Made by a program: the position numbers and the translations under genes
Assembly (NCBI GenBank): GCA_020284085.1
Contig: JACEVL010000147.1
Span: forward strand, 1,003,501-1,067,500
Reading direction: 5' to 3'
From: Aporrectodea caliginosa
Taxonomy: Eukaryota; Annelida; Clitellata; Crassiclitellata; Lumbricidae
Length of the DNA: 64,000 nucleotides
Part shown: in pieces, positions 43,317 to 54,582 of the stretch
Position numbering within the stretch: the first letter of the stretch is position 1
Layout of the letters: each line of letters begins with the position of its first letter
The notes under the pieces: generated by a model
Databases searched by the model: none
Seen by the model: only the letters and a program-made list of their open reading frames with translations
Told to the model about the DNA's origin: nothing

Positions 43317-46056
43317 TTATTTAGCTCCTTTCAGCTTTCCTCTTAGTGATTGTGACTTTTTACTTATTTTTCCTTTCATTTTGCCATCTTTCGTCAGAAA
43401 CAAATCACGTTCTTTTCTAGCAACAGCAAAGCCTTTAATGGTCAAAAACAAACGGATAAGATAGTCCAGGGCAGGTAAGGAGCTGTGCTCATCGCAAGAT
43501 GCCACTTCCAAAATTCTACCCCAATAGTACTTCACCATGAATGAATCATGAATTGCCATCTGCAAATTAGATTTATTCAATGACTCAGAAGTAAGATGTT
43601 GTGTGGTAACTATTTGTCTATAAACAGTGTCAAATTCCCTCACCAGTAAATAAAAATCAGGAATTGGATAAAGCAGACCACCTCTACTTTGCTTGCTTAC
43701 CCATTTCGTATATTCTTCCACAAAATGGCCTGAATGTTTAGGTACCTTATCAGCAACACAATTAATTATCATTTCAGCTGATTTCAGTTTCTTGAATCGA
43801 AAGCTGACTGACTTCAATTTCATTATGAGATAACCACAAATATGATATAAAACATTTTGGTCAGTGTCACTCAGACCCTTTGGAAGTATGTGTGCATCGT
43901 CTACAGGTTTGCAAATATGTGCCATAGAAATCATCATTTCTGCCAAAAATTTCCTCAGCCAAATCTGAAATAGTAATTTACAAGAATCACTTTCAACATA
44001 TGGTACATGGGTTGAAATGTACTCCACGAACGCACCCTGAACTTCTAAGGACATCCTTAGAGCATGGATACTGGTGATGAGGAAATCCCGATCACCCTGG
44101 GTTACTAGGGGCCTATTGACAAACACACTTCTCAAACTATCTTCTAACACTGTAAAATTATTTATTGTGTCACTTTTCTCAATCATAGACTTTGCGATAT
44201 CTGTGATCCCTCTACCCTGCTTTGACTGTGGTAATGAAAGCAAAGGGTTCACAGATACCGCATACCAAACTTTTAAAGTGTTTGCCAAGAATAAATCATG
44301 GAAATCAGTGTCAGACAAGGATAGGGTAGTAGGCTTTATCATTTCAGCAGTAGCCTCTGATGCTGGAATGTCGATTCCTGATGAACATGCACCAGTAGCA
44401 TCACGCCTCTTTCTGTAGTCCGCAACTGAAATTACCAAAAATGAGGTTTTTTAAAACGTAAAAAGTTGTTTAGATATAATAATTGCACTAGTGATCTTAT
44501 GGGACAGATGTTGATGTTTAAATGTAAAGAAGATATTATGTAAAGAAGATATTAAAAATTCCAAAGAATTTTACACAGCATTGGGTAGTGAGCGCTGAGT
44601 AGGCAGGTCATAAGGCAGGTCAAAAGTAAAATAGGCAGGTCAAATGACCTACCACGACCCATGGTAGCACCACCACTGTTTAGGATGTTTTCAAGAAAAC
44701 TTTAAATATCACTCTGATGTGAAATTAACACTTTAATATAATACAATAATACAATAAACCCAGTTCTCTTGAGGGAGAATGTTAAATCTGAACGGTGAAA
44801 GGAACAGTGCAGTTTCAATTTAAAGGCAGTTATTGTACAAGATTACATGTACTACAGCATAGCTAGGCATATTTTATTGGCCCAGGGTTTGAGAATCTGG
44901 TGCATCTGAATACCTTATTCACTCGTTTTAACCACCTTTGATACTGTCTGCCTGAGACTAACACTTCTGACAGAACGTGTATTAACTGTTATAACATTTC
45001 ACGGGGAAGGGGGCTAAAGGTATTTAGTGTTTGAACATCCTTGGAGGTTAAACATCTTTTCGGGGTCTAATGATCACACATTTTATACCTGTATTACATT
45101 TTCCGACAAGCTTATAGAATCGGGGGCTGAAGGATATGGTGCGTAAGTTTACTGGCGTCGTGAATTCATTCATTCATTCATTTAAGAGATTTATATAGGG
45201 CCCCTTCAAGATTATCTACACAGACGCGCTCCCGACTCAACCCCGGCTAAAGAGAACAGTCTTCAGGTTAGAGAAGAATGTGGCCGCAAGGGCTCTATGC
45301 ATTAGAGTGATTAGACGTAGATCCACAGGGAGCCCATTCCAGATTGCAGGGCCAGCAACAGAAAAGGCACGGTGCTGCATAATAGAGGTCCGTGACTGGT
45401 GAACAAGAAGCTCAACCTGCTTAGAGGAGCAGAGACAACCACGGCGCTGGACGCTCAGGGTGGAGCAGCACAGCTCCGGTAAGTAAACAGGGGCCACACC
45501 CGCGAGGCAGCGCCAGACCAAGGCAGAGATCCGGTAAATTATCCGCTGCGGGAAAGGGAGCCAATGCAAGACATCCCGGTTAGGAATGTCGGTTAGGGTC
45601 AGGTTAGGCGTTGTGAGGGTCAGTTAGGGTTAGTGTCGTCACTAGAAAACGTGGTACCATACGTCGTTCGCGCACCATGCCCAAAGATACTTCAGCCCAC
45701 GATACTATAAGTTTGCCCATTTTCCATTTCATAACAACAGAATGTCTAAACTTCAACTTACCTCTGAAATCACTTCGGTCCATAGATGGGTGTTGTTTTA
45801 GCACATGCCCCCGGAAACCGCTCACACTTCTCAGCACTTTTCTGCATACGGGGCAATCAAACGTGAATTCGCCATCTGTTGTTCGTTTCACAGCTTTGCT
45901 ACTCACACTATCCGGTTTCTCGCTTTCGCCCTCATACACATAACTGTCGCTACTACTAGTGCTTTCTTCGTTCATGTCGTCGTCGTCCGTGTATTCACCG
46001 AGAATTTCATCTAAATTTATGTCACTCCAGTCATAAAAATCTTCTTTCGAACACAT
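43317..46056 (-). CDS. Two-exon C2H2 zinc-finger protein with a long helical C-terminus, unknown function
   Basis: Exon 1 (45762-46056) encodes an acidic N-terminus (YTDDDDMNEE, then a Ser run) and one C2H2 finger: Cys68, Cys71, His84, His89. The AGAG|GTAAGT donor joins the acceptor at 44425 in phase 1. Exon 2 (43317-44425) is one open frame of about 369 codons. The product is 467 residues and intact. The C-terminal part contains DQNVLYHICGYLIMKLKSV, then VEEYTKWVSKQSRGGLLYPI and FYLLVREFDTVYRQI, and ends in a basic tail. I do not recognise a named domain. The 'LYHICGYL' segment is reminiscent of regions in transposon-encoded proteins. It converges on the P-type transposase, with the tandem array between them. 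It could be a passenger or partner gene of that element, or an unrelated domesticated gene. Confidence 0.72.
44426..45761. other. Intron of the C2H2 gene, with nested repeats
   Basis: It holds part of a GGCGTCGTGAGGGT-core repeat (45110-45165 and 45590-45715) split by an L2-like LINE fragment at 45166-45590. Confidence 0.6.
45166..45590 (-). mobile_element. L2-like LINE 3' fragment with TTTATATAG tail
   Basis: Minus-strand translation starts MHWLPFPQRIIYRISALVWR and continues CLAGVAPVYLPELC, then HRAFSVAGPAIWNGLPVDLR and FFSNLKTVLFS. These are standard C-terminal blocks of L2/CR1-like LINEs. The 3' side carries the TTTATATAGGGCCCCTTCAA and (ATTC)n tail. Confidence 0.85.
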
Positions 46057-46219
46057 TTTATTTATTTTTCACGTTCTCTTTATTTAAGTCACTTTGATTG
46101 CGTTATATTAAGACTAAACACTCATCAACAAAACAAACCGGATGTATGCGGCAAAAGTCCCGGACATAACATCGATGTAAAATCAGAGTCACACACATAA
46201 TCTAGGTCAATGACCCAAT

Positions 46220-46405
46220 TTTCGTCCGTTTCGAATCCCTTTCAGTAATAATAGTCCCAGGTTCATCTGTTACGCAATTTAAATCAAAACTAAAAACCCA
46301 TCTATTCTCATTATACTATGACTAAGAACACAGCGCAAACGCGCTTTCGTGCAAGACTTGTCTTGTTAAAGCGCGCTATAAATGTCTAATTGTATTGTAT
46401 TGTAT
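46220..46405 (+). mobile_element. LINE 3' tail with (GTATT)n
   Basis: Plus-strand KSKLKTHLFSLYYD is followed by GCGCGCTATAAATGTC and GTATT units. It sits between the divergent C2H2 and TTC19 start codons and may contribute promoter sequence. Confidence 0.6.
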
Positions 46406-46607
46406 TGTATGTGATGTTCCCGCAGTGCGTTAGCAGGCGGTTCAATAAAGCACGTACTTACTTACTTACTTATTACTCATTCTGCGAAATGAGAAGCAGC
46501 AAATTGAAGAAACGGAAACCAGTTCCATTCTTGCGTGATTAGGCAATCGTCGTACTGGACTAGGTAGCCTTGTCTTATTGCGATCTTCTCACTGCTAGAT
46601 GCTGAAA

Positions 46608-49600
46608 ATGGCAGGAGTCCGAATGTTTATCGGGCGAATATTTACTTCATGTCGAATTGTTAATAATTACAAACCCGTCAGATTGTTTAGTTCCTGCAGT
46701 AAAACGCTTCAGCAGTTTAGTGAAAATGGGAGTAACAGGTCAAACTATAAACAAGGGTAAGATTCTTTCCACCATTCCATGGAAATTGCCGGTATTCCGT
46801 GAAATTGTCACGTCCTAAGTTTTTGTTTGTTTTCGTAAACTGTACGTATTTTGATTTGTACTGCCGATAACGTTTTAGTCATCTAACGTTTTAAGCAAAC
46901 TTTTAGTATCGTGGGCTGAAGGATATGCAGTATCTTTGGGCATGCTTCGCGGACACTGGACGGTACCAGTTTTGCTATTGACGACACTAACCCTAACCCT
47001 GACCCTAACCAACCCTCACGACGCCAGTAAACTTGCGCACTATATCCTTCAGCCCCAGATTCTATAAGCTTGCCACGTTTTAGCGTTCTAAATTATTCGC
47101 CCATTGTAAGCAAGAATTCGTTTCATCAATCCAGCTTGTATTTAGGCAACAATTATTTTTCATCAATCCAACTTCTATTTATACAATTATTTTTCATCAA
47201 TCCAATTTCTGTTTAAGCAAGAATCGTATGTATGTATGTATGTATGTATGTATGTATGTATGTATGTATGTATGTATGTATGTATGTATGTATGTATGTA
47301 TGTATGTATATTCGTGTATTTAATAAAGCAACAGGCAAAATGCTGGGTAAACTTGCGCTTTAGGGGTCCCAAATAATGACACCCATATTCGAGAGGAGTA
47401 TGTATTATAATCAGCCTATTTCAATGGAAGAAGTTTAGCACTAGTGGCGTCGTGAGGGTCGGTTAGGGTCAGGTTAAGCGTCGTGAGGGTCGTTTAGGGT
47501 CAGGGTTAGGGTTTGTGTTGTCATTAGAAAATCTTCATAATCGGGACCCCTAAAGTGCAAGTTTACCAAATGCTGTAGGTGAACAAAAACAGTTGACAAT
47601 GTGGATTATGTGGCTACTTATGGATGGGTTAATTAGTACATGTTTTTATATAACTTTCTAGGAATAAAGTTCATCGAGTCTTTATCAGGGAGGGTGAAAT
47701 TGTGTCATTTTTCATTCATTTTCATTTCATTCATTTCAGATATTTATATAGCGCCCCTTCAAGATTTCTACTCAGAGGCGCCCGACTACAGCGCGGACAC
47801 TGAATCGGAGTTTCACGCCGAAGCGCATGAGCAATTGCGAGTTAAGGACTTGCTCAGGGTCCCTACGCGGCGGCTTGAGGTGGATTCGAACCCGCAACCC
47901 TCCGGCTGCAAGGCACCAAATATACCCCTTGAGGTGGATTCGAACCCGCAACCCTCCAGCTGCAAGGCACCGAACATACCCCTACACCACCGCGTCCCGT
48001 TTATCGTGTGCCCTTTATCGGAAGTTATACGAAGGTTCACGTTGCACTGGGTAGAGGCCACGGAGAACATGAAGCTCATTATTCTGGACGGCACTAAACA
48101 GAGCGTCATCTGCCGCTTGTGCTAATGTTTCAGCCGTAAGATCATCAGGTTTTAAGTAACCAGCTCGCCTGAGTCTGTTCATGAAGCACTCAAGGCAATG
48201 ATCAATCCTACATGGGTAAACTTGTAGTTCAGCGTCGTAAATTATTTTTGTACTTTGAATTAAATAAATAGCGTCATAAATTATTTTATGCATATTTTAA
48301 CCATGTGTTCATCAAACATCTAACTTCTACTTCCGCTATAACATATCGTCGCCTGAGAATTATCTTGTCGTATCTCCACTTTTTTTCGAAAAGCAGTTTA
48401 GAGTTGCTTTGTAGCAGAATTTTTAGGATCTTTCTTCAGTATCAATGGCTAAGAGATACGACAGGTCGTTTTAAAGATATTCAACAAAATATACTGTCGT
48501 ATGTCCTGTTTTCAGAAACATTTTATCGTATCTCCACACAGCTATCGTGGTGTAGCAGTGTCAGTTGTTGTATGTCCAGAGAAAGCTCGTCGTTGATTGG
48601 ACGAGCAGGAGATACAACAGTATAAACCTGTTATCTTAGCTGGATTAAAGTGTCGCATGTCCAGACAATTAAAAGTTTTTCTTTTAAAAATCCAGACTAT
48701 ATCCATGAATATTTTAACGAAAACACTCTCTAATAATTGGTCGTTGCTTGATTTAATCATTTCATGTCTTTGTTTTCCGAAGGATGGTTCGTGATATTTG
48801 TAAATCCATTTTATAAAAAATTTTCATAAATTTAAGAAAAACAGCTCTAATCGTTAATTTTTTAAATGCAAGGTCTTTATGCAATGTTGATGTTTTAATA
48901 TGACGTCTGTATGTGAACTGTAATTTGATAATGCCCTCCTTATTGCATTGAATTTCTTATTTTTCCGCAAAATGCGGCCCAAACTTCAACCTCGAATATC
49001 TCGGAATTTTGGAAAATGGAGATACGCGAGGATAATTCTCAGGCGACGATATTTATCTCATCCAACTTCTACTTTTACAGCAATTATTTAGCTTAAATAC
49101 CATGTTTTCATCACTCATCCAACTTTTAGTTTTTCTGCAGTAATTTAGCATCAATACCATGGTTTCATCACTCATCCAACTTCCACTATAACATATTTTC
49201 AACACTTTAATATCCAACTTCTACTTGTACTATAACATATTTTCCAGTTTTACTGAAATAATTTATCTGCCTTAACATAATTTATGACACTAAACTACAC
49301 GATAGGAAACAGGGAATAATTTACGATGCTAAACTACATGTTTACCCCCACTCCTATTTAAGGAAAAATTATTTTCATCATTCTGACTTCTATTTAGCAA
49401 GAATTCTTTTAGTCCGTCCAACTTGCATTCGACCAACGCTAAAACCCATACAATGGCAAATAATTTAGAATGCTAAACCGATAGATTACCAACGTCTTTT
49501 TGAGAATAAGATATTTAATAAACTTTTGCATTTATGTAAAGTGCAGTATATGATACTAGTAAAAGATATTTCTGGTACTGTACTTGCAGGTCACATGCTA

Positions 49601-50550
49601 GATTTCTACTACCAATGGTCCTTGGTTTTTCGTTGTTTGGAAAAGCAGAGCCAACAGATAATGAGCAGGAGGCAAAAAGTTCGGAGAAACAGGAAATCGT
49701 AGAAGATGAAGTCATCTCTGTACTGAAACGTGCCAAGCTGAAGGAAATAAGACAAGAACTTTATGAAGCTGAACAGATTTATCACAAGGCAATAGGTCTA
49801 CTAAATATTTACGAGCAGAATAAATCATGGGATCAGAAACGCTTAGTCCAAGCCAGAGTTTACATCTATGACAGTTTAGCGAACCTTGCCTTGGCACGGG
49901 GAGAGTTTGCCAAAGCAGAGAAGCTGTACAAGGAAACTTTGCGGGGATCACTCCAGCAAGGCATGAGTAAAGATCATGATGCAGTTGTAGAAATATCACT
50001 GAAGCTGGCAATGATCTATGCAGCTCAGAAGAGAAATGAAGAAGCCAATGACGGATACAAATTCTGCATAAAAACACAAGAAGAAAAGATAGGGAAAATG
50101 AAGGTGGTGGATGATAATTCAGCTGCACTACTTGGCATGGCTCTTGATGCGTATTCTCGATTTCTTATGGTGCAGAATCGAAATGAAGAAGCAAAGTCAA
50201 ATTTAGAGAAATCTCTGGGTATTGCAACTAAGATTTATGGAGAATCACATCCTCAAGTGGCAGTTCTCTTGAATGACATTGCAACTGTTGGTTCCCAAAT
50301 GCAAGACTACAGTCTTGCCAAGAAAAACCTTGAAAAGGCAGTAAAAATTGCTGAAACCGTTGAGTCTCCAGATTTGCCGACATTTTACTTCAATTTGGGA
50401 GCAATTTATGAGCGCCAGGGAGAACTGACTGAGGCAAGTGATGCTTACAAAAAGGCATTGACTACTGCAAAGAAAACAGATGATAAGACTGTTCAGAAAA
50501 AGGCTAAGAACGCTTTAGACTCTCTGAAAAACTTGCAGACTAAGAAGTAA
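46608..50550 (+). CDS. TTC19: Tetratricopeptide repeat protein 19, mitochondrial
   Basis: TTC19 is a mitochondrial inner-membrane factor needed for complex III function; it clears fragments of the Rieske protein. Exon 1 (46608-46756) gives MAGVRMFIGRIFTSCRIVNN, an Arg-rich targeting presequence. Exon 2 (49590-50550) joins in phase 2, starts with a hydrophobic segment (FLLPMVLGFSLFG), and then has EDEVISVLKRAKL, YDSLANLALARGEFAKAEKL, VEISLKLAMIYAAQKRNEEA, YKFCIKTQEEKI, LGMALDAYSRFL and GESHPQVAVLLNDIAT. These match the family blocks in order and form several TPR helix pairs. The protein is 369 residues, about the usual length. The only intron found is 2.8 kb and full of repeats. Placing all the TPRs in one exon is unusual, but the 5' intron argues against a retrocopy. 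Confidence 0.92.
46905..47070. mobile_element. Small TIR element with TTAGGG-like core (copy B)
   Basis: The left side has GGGCTGAAGGATAT and the right side ATATCCTTCAGCCCC. The core is CTAACCCTAACCCTGACC and AACCCTCACGACGCC. A copy in opposite orientation is split at 45110-45165 / 45590-45715. Confidence 0.7.
47225..47312. repeat. (GTAT)n microsatellite
   Basis: About twenty uninterrupted GTAT units in the TTC19 intron. Confidence 0.97.
47345..47570. mobile_element. TIR element with TTAGGG-like core (copy C)
   Basis: The ends TAAACTTGCGCTTTAGGGGT and its near-complement (ACCCCTAAAGTGCAAGTTTA) enclose the core GTCGTGAGGGTCGGTTAGGG. The core is repeated with variation. It shares the core but not the ends with copies A/B. 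Confidence 0.65.
47736..48000 (-). mobile_element. SINE type B with duplicated tRNA-like head
   Basis: It is the same family as 12380-12600. The head segment GGTTGCGGGTTCGAATCCAC occurs twice in tandem (47878-47935 and 47936-47999), so the copy is dimeric in its promoter part. The tail has CGCCTCTGAGTAG and GGGGCGCTATATAAATATC. Confidence 0.8.
48015..48293 (-). mobile_element. LINE RT-associated fragment
   Basis: The minus-strand frame reads CRIDHCLECFMNRLRRAGYL, then AQAADDALFSAVQNNELHVL and YNFR. I recognise it as a C-terminal stretch of a repetitive LINE-type ORF. It lies immediately next to the SINE. Confidence 0.55.
48343..49054. mobile_element. Non-autonomous TIR transposon in the TTC19 intron
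   Basis: The left end ATATCGTCGCCTGAGAATTA and the right end TAATTCTCAGGCGACGATAT are inverted. Similarity extends inward through CGTATCTCCA. It is about 710 bp long with no coding frame of note. Its outer edge overlaps the CATCCAACTTCTA repeat tract. Confidence 0.8.
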
Positions 50551-51988
50551 AGAACAAGATCCACAGCCAATATGTTTTGACTGCTTATTAAGTTGGTTAT
50601 TGATAACTTTAAATTTTTGACTGACTTTATTCAGTGGCTTCTTTAGATGTTGGCAAAATTTTCTTCTGATGTGCCCCTGATAAAGCCTAACATTCTTCCC
50701 ATGAAAAATGTCTTGATGAACATAATTTGTGTTGGACAAGCTTGCGTTTCTGGGAACCTTGAGTAAACAATTTGTTTGACTTGGCTACTTAGGTACAGAA
50801 GATGTGCAGTTAAAATAATTTTTATTCAAAACTAGCATTGTACCCAGCTTCGCCCGTTTTTTCCTAGGCATGATTTATCGTGGCTTCGCTATACTTTGAG
50901 GTCACTGATTAAACATGGTAAAAGAGGAGTGTAGGCACTGAGTGTTGCCAAGTGGCAACCTCTGCTGAGTTGCCAGGATTTTTGCATTTCTACCCTCCTA
51001 TATTGCTGATGGTGTTTAATAAAAATGCCTATTTTTCAGGACTTTCCCTGGTTTGTTGCTAGGCTTTCATGTTTTTCAGGGCTTTGCCCTGAAATTGCTT
51101 CCATGTAATTCTACCTTATATATTGTTCCTGCTTGATTTCCATAGTTAGCACCGCCTTTGGATGACATGCTTTGGTTTGTTGGAGAAAGTCATGTCCATC
51201 AAGAGAAATGCCATGCGAATCCACTTGATTTGCATATTTAGCCCTGCCTTTGTATCACATGGTCTGTCAAGAGATATGGCAGTCGTGATTTTTAATAGAA
51301 TTGAATGTAAGCATATGTGAACTTAAATGTCTATATCTTGGAAACAAAACAACATTTTGAGCTGAAACTAGTTGCATTGACCTAGAAATGCACAAGAGAA
51401 TGTTTTGTAAAACTTTCATACCACTACTGTGTTACATATGTGAGTTTTTAGTGGGATGGAAAAATATACAGACATTCAGATATATTGTTTAGATTAACAT
51501 CTACTGCTTCAATTACTGCTTTAGATCTGTTAAGACTTAAGAGTGCCATGTTAAGTACCCTTGTGAGGTTCTTAAAAGGTACTATACAAATAGATAGATA
51601 TATGACTATTTTTAATCTATGAATTTAGCTACTTTATAGCAAACATATACCTAAAGGTTGGCATTAAACTGCATGTGTACCTCCACTATTGCGCTAATAT
51701 GCACATAATTATATGTATTATGTTTTTCCTGTAGTTGCCAGTCTATATTGTGTCTGCTTTACTGTTTTGGTGTAATGTCAATAACTGCTTTGTAAATGTC
51801 TAGAACAAGGCATTGCATCTATAGAAATTTGGAAATGAGCTTTCTCCAAAATTCCATGTTGCAATAATAACAATAAGTTGCTGTTACATACCGTAAATTA
51901 CATAGAGTAGGTCTACACATGCTTATTAAACTCTGTGGCTGAGTCAGTCTGTAAGTTGTGGGTGAGTACAATAATTGTAGAAGTGGTA

Positions 51989-51994
51989 AATAAA
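51989..51994 (+). terminator. Candidate TTC19 poly(A) signal AATAAA
   Basis: An AATAAA lies 1.4 kb past the TTC19 stop. Further AATAAA-like words follow at about 52088 and 52160. The choice between them cannot be settled from the sequence. Confidence 0.35.
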
Positions 51995-52601
51995 GTTGTA
52001 AGAATAGATATTGGTAGCTGTGGTTTTATGTGTGTATCTTGACTTCAGTTTCACTGCTGAAATTTTTGGTTCACTAAGAAAAAATATAAATAAATGGTAA
52101 ATTATCTGATTTTTATTGTCCCTTCACTAACATTTTTGGTTCACTAAGAAAAATATAAATAAATGATAAATTATATGATTTTTGTTGTCCATTCACTAAC
52201 ATAGATGCTGTTAACTATATAACTACATGTAGCTTGGTTTTCAAAATCAATTTTTTTATCCCACTGCATTTCTGTTAGTTTGCCTGTATAAGAGGATTGG
52301 TAAGACAAATTGAGCTGATCATTACCTATGCACTATGAAAATTACTTGAGAATTTGTGCCAAGATGTTAGAATAGTAATGTATAATGAACATTTGTCTTG
52401 TAATGTACATCATTTTCTCCAATTTATGCTTAATGCGGTTGATTCCGAATTGTGTAAGCCTATAGCTGCGTGCTTGTAACTTCAAAATGTCTTGCTCTCA
52501 TAATGTCGTTGCCACATAGCATAGGAAAAGTACACAATACTGTCACAAATCCCTCCTAAGATCACTGACACAACAGTAATTCTCAGCCAAGGCCACAAAA
52601 A

Positions 52602-52723
52602 TATTTCTTTTATGCATTAGTTCAGGCACTAGCGAAGGTCAGCATTCTACAATCTACCGCAACCCATGTAGATTGTAGAATGCTGACCTTCGCTAGTGCC
52701 TGAACTAATGCATAAAAGAAATA
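52602..52723. repeat. Perfect 56-bp inverted repeat with a 10-base loop
   Basis: The left arm 52602-52657 and right arm 52668-52723 are exact reverse complements. They are separated only by CGCAACCCAT. Similarity stops abruptly outside the arms. Confidence 0.97.
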
Positions 52724-53369
52724 ATTATCGTCCTTTAGTCTGCAGTCACCTTATAAATTCTATTCATTATGAGAACTGATTGAAATCTTATTATAATGCC
52801 GTGGAATGTCGCTGAACAGTCATGGCTGCTATCGAACTGTGTCATTATGGAAACCGGTTTCCAGTATCAGATCACCAACGATTTCAAGGGATAGCGCCGT
52901 GCACATGAGATTTCGTGGGATAGCATGAAGACATTTCGTGCCGCGAAGATGAACAAGTAAACATAGTTGAGCGTACACGTGTTATTTAAAAGGAATTAGC
53001 GTCATAAACAAGATTAAGTGTGAGCCTTATTATTCTGATTGAATAATTAGTTTTATTTAATTTCTTAATGTTTTGGAAGTGGTTGGAATGAGGGACGACA
53101 ACCTGGCTTAAGTCATGGGGACTCTGGAATTTAAAAGAATGGTATAATCTCAGTGGTTTGGACGGCTTTAGATGCTGACGACACCTAGTGTTTGTTTTTG
53201 TTATTCCTTATATAGTCTCCTTACCTACTTATTGCAATAGTAGCGAATGTATAATTATTGTACTGCCGTCAGGCAGGCAGAAAGTCAGAGTTGGACAGTA
53301 AATAATTTATGAAGAAAGGAGGGTTGGGAGGATTGAAGTGTGTTGAAGTAATAATAATAATATAATATC

Positions 53370-53585
53370 TTTTCTTTAATTTAGCGCCTGACAAACGCAC
53401 TGCGCTGTACATTTACATGTTATGCAATTGAAACAATCTTAACTAGTTAACTACTAACAGAACAGACAGCCTGTAATACACGGCGCTAATAGCAGCCCAC
53501 AAAGCAAATCCGCCCTACGGGGCTCGAACTCGGTACCTCTCGCACTCTTCGCCAGATGTTATCCAACGCGCCACCGGAGTGTATT
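53370..53585 (-). mobile_element. tRNA-derived SINE fragment
   Basis: On the minus strand, GGTGGCGCGTTGGATAACAT (A-box-like) and GAGTTCGAGCCCCG (B-box-like) are followed by a body that ends in TTAGCGCC and (ATT)n-like sequence. The region is too diverged for a functional tRNA. Confidence 0.65.
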
Positions 53586-53639
53586 GTTACTAGCATGTAC
53601 ATTGATGCTGGTTATTAAAAGTATTCATAAAATCATAAA

Positions 53640-53965
53640 TGCGTGGTGCTTCTGCGGCGGAAGATTCCGCCACGCAACCCGCGAAAATTTACTTCTGCGG
53701 CGGAATTGTTTTTGACATTTTATCTAAAAACAGCTCTAACCCTAACACTGACCCTAACCGACCGTCACAGCGCTTAACCTGACCCTAACCGACACTCACG
53801 AGGCCAAACCTGACCCTAACCGACCCTCACGACGCCAATTTATAGGAAGTACCGCATTTTGAACAATGCGCATGCGCCGAAGGTTGCGCATGCGCAAAGC
53901 GCTTCCGCCGCAGAATTGTGTCGAAAATGTTACTTCTGCGGCGGAATTTTCCGCCGCAGAAGATT
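53640..53965. mobile_element. GC-rich palindromic element with TTAGGG-like core (copy D)
   Basis: The outer arms TTCTGCGGCGGAA and TTCCGCCGCAGAA are inverted. They enclose CTGACCCTAACCGACCCTCA-type cores and CGCATGCGC palindromes. Confidence 0.65.
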
Positions 53966-54582
53966 TATCCATCATAAATACACATCTGGCTCTAAAGTAG
54001 TATCATAGATCCCTATACAATAGGCTATCACACTAATACAGATGAATGTGAATAAAAAGAGAATCACTACATATATCTTTGTAATGTACTTCATGAGATG
54101 GATGAATGAACACTCGACCTTCCTGCAATGCTTTTAAAAAACTGACACTAGACGTCGCCAGCAGATAACTACATCAAAACCACAGACATCGTATACGGTT
54201 CATACCATTCACAGAGTCGCCCATTAAAGAATCGGTTTTCAAACATGAGAACTTATTCATATGGGTGACGGTTTTGATCAAGTTCAGCCCATACACTGCA
54301 GCTGATGCTGTTTGATAAAAGCACATAAATGCAGTTATGAAATTGAACCAAAGTGCTGCAGAAAAACATGAAAACAAATCAAACTATAATACAGTGAGTT
54401 GTTAAGTACGCTTAGCGTACTTGATTTCCTGTAACTTTAGGTGCATTGTATAATAGCACGGTCACATAATTTACACTGCTGTAAGTCACATTTGATGTAT
54501 CTATTTTGTGTGTGTTATTGCAGCGACGAGAAGTCGGAATCAAAGAGTTAGAAGCAATGTAGTTGGTCTGCATACAAGCTCC

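Larger units (their letters stand above)
47100..49440. repeat. Degenerate CATCCAACTTCTATTT repeat tract
   Basis: Imperfect copies of a 40-60 bp unit (CATCATCCAACTTCTA, AATTATTT) occur at 47120-47222, 48305-48340 and 49055-49430, separated by inserted elements. It probably began as one tract. Confidence 0.6.
50551..54523. other. TTC19 3' UTR and intergenic interval up to HENMT1
   Basis: No gene was found. Contents are the probable TTC19 3' UTR, a common repeat start (CTAGCATTGTACCCAGCTTC at 50833), a direct duplication around 52060-52200, a perfect palindrome (52602-52723), a tRNA-like SINE head on the minus strand (53490-53580) and a GC-rich palindromic repeat (53640-53965). Confidence 0.5.

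Noticed and set aside
45237..45569. Host gene of 110 residues
   Set aside because: The translation is the C-terminal block of L2-like LINEs and carries the same retroelement tail as other copies.
46980..47035. Telomeric repeat (CCCTAACCCTGACC)
   Set aside because: It is only a few imperfect units inside a dispersed small element that recurs at several places, so it is not a telomere or an interstitial telomere tract.
53490..53580. tRNA gene on the minus strand
   Set aside because: The A and B boxes are recognisable, but the acceptor stem does not pair and a SINE body follows.
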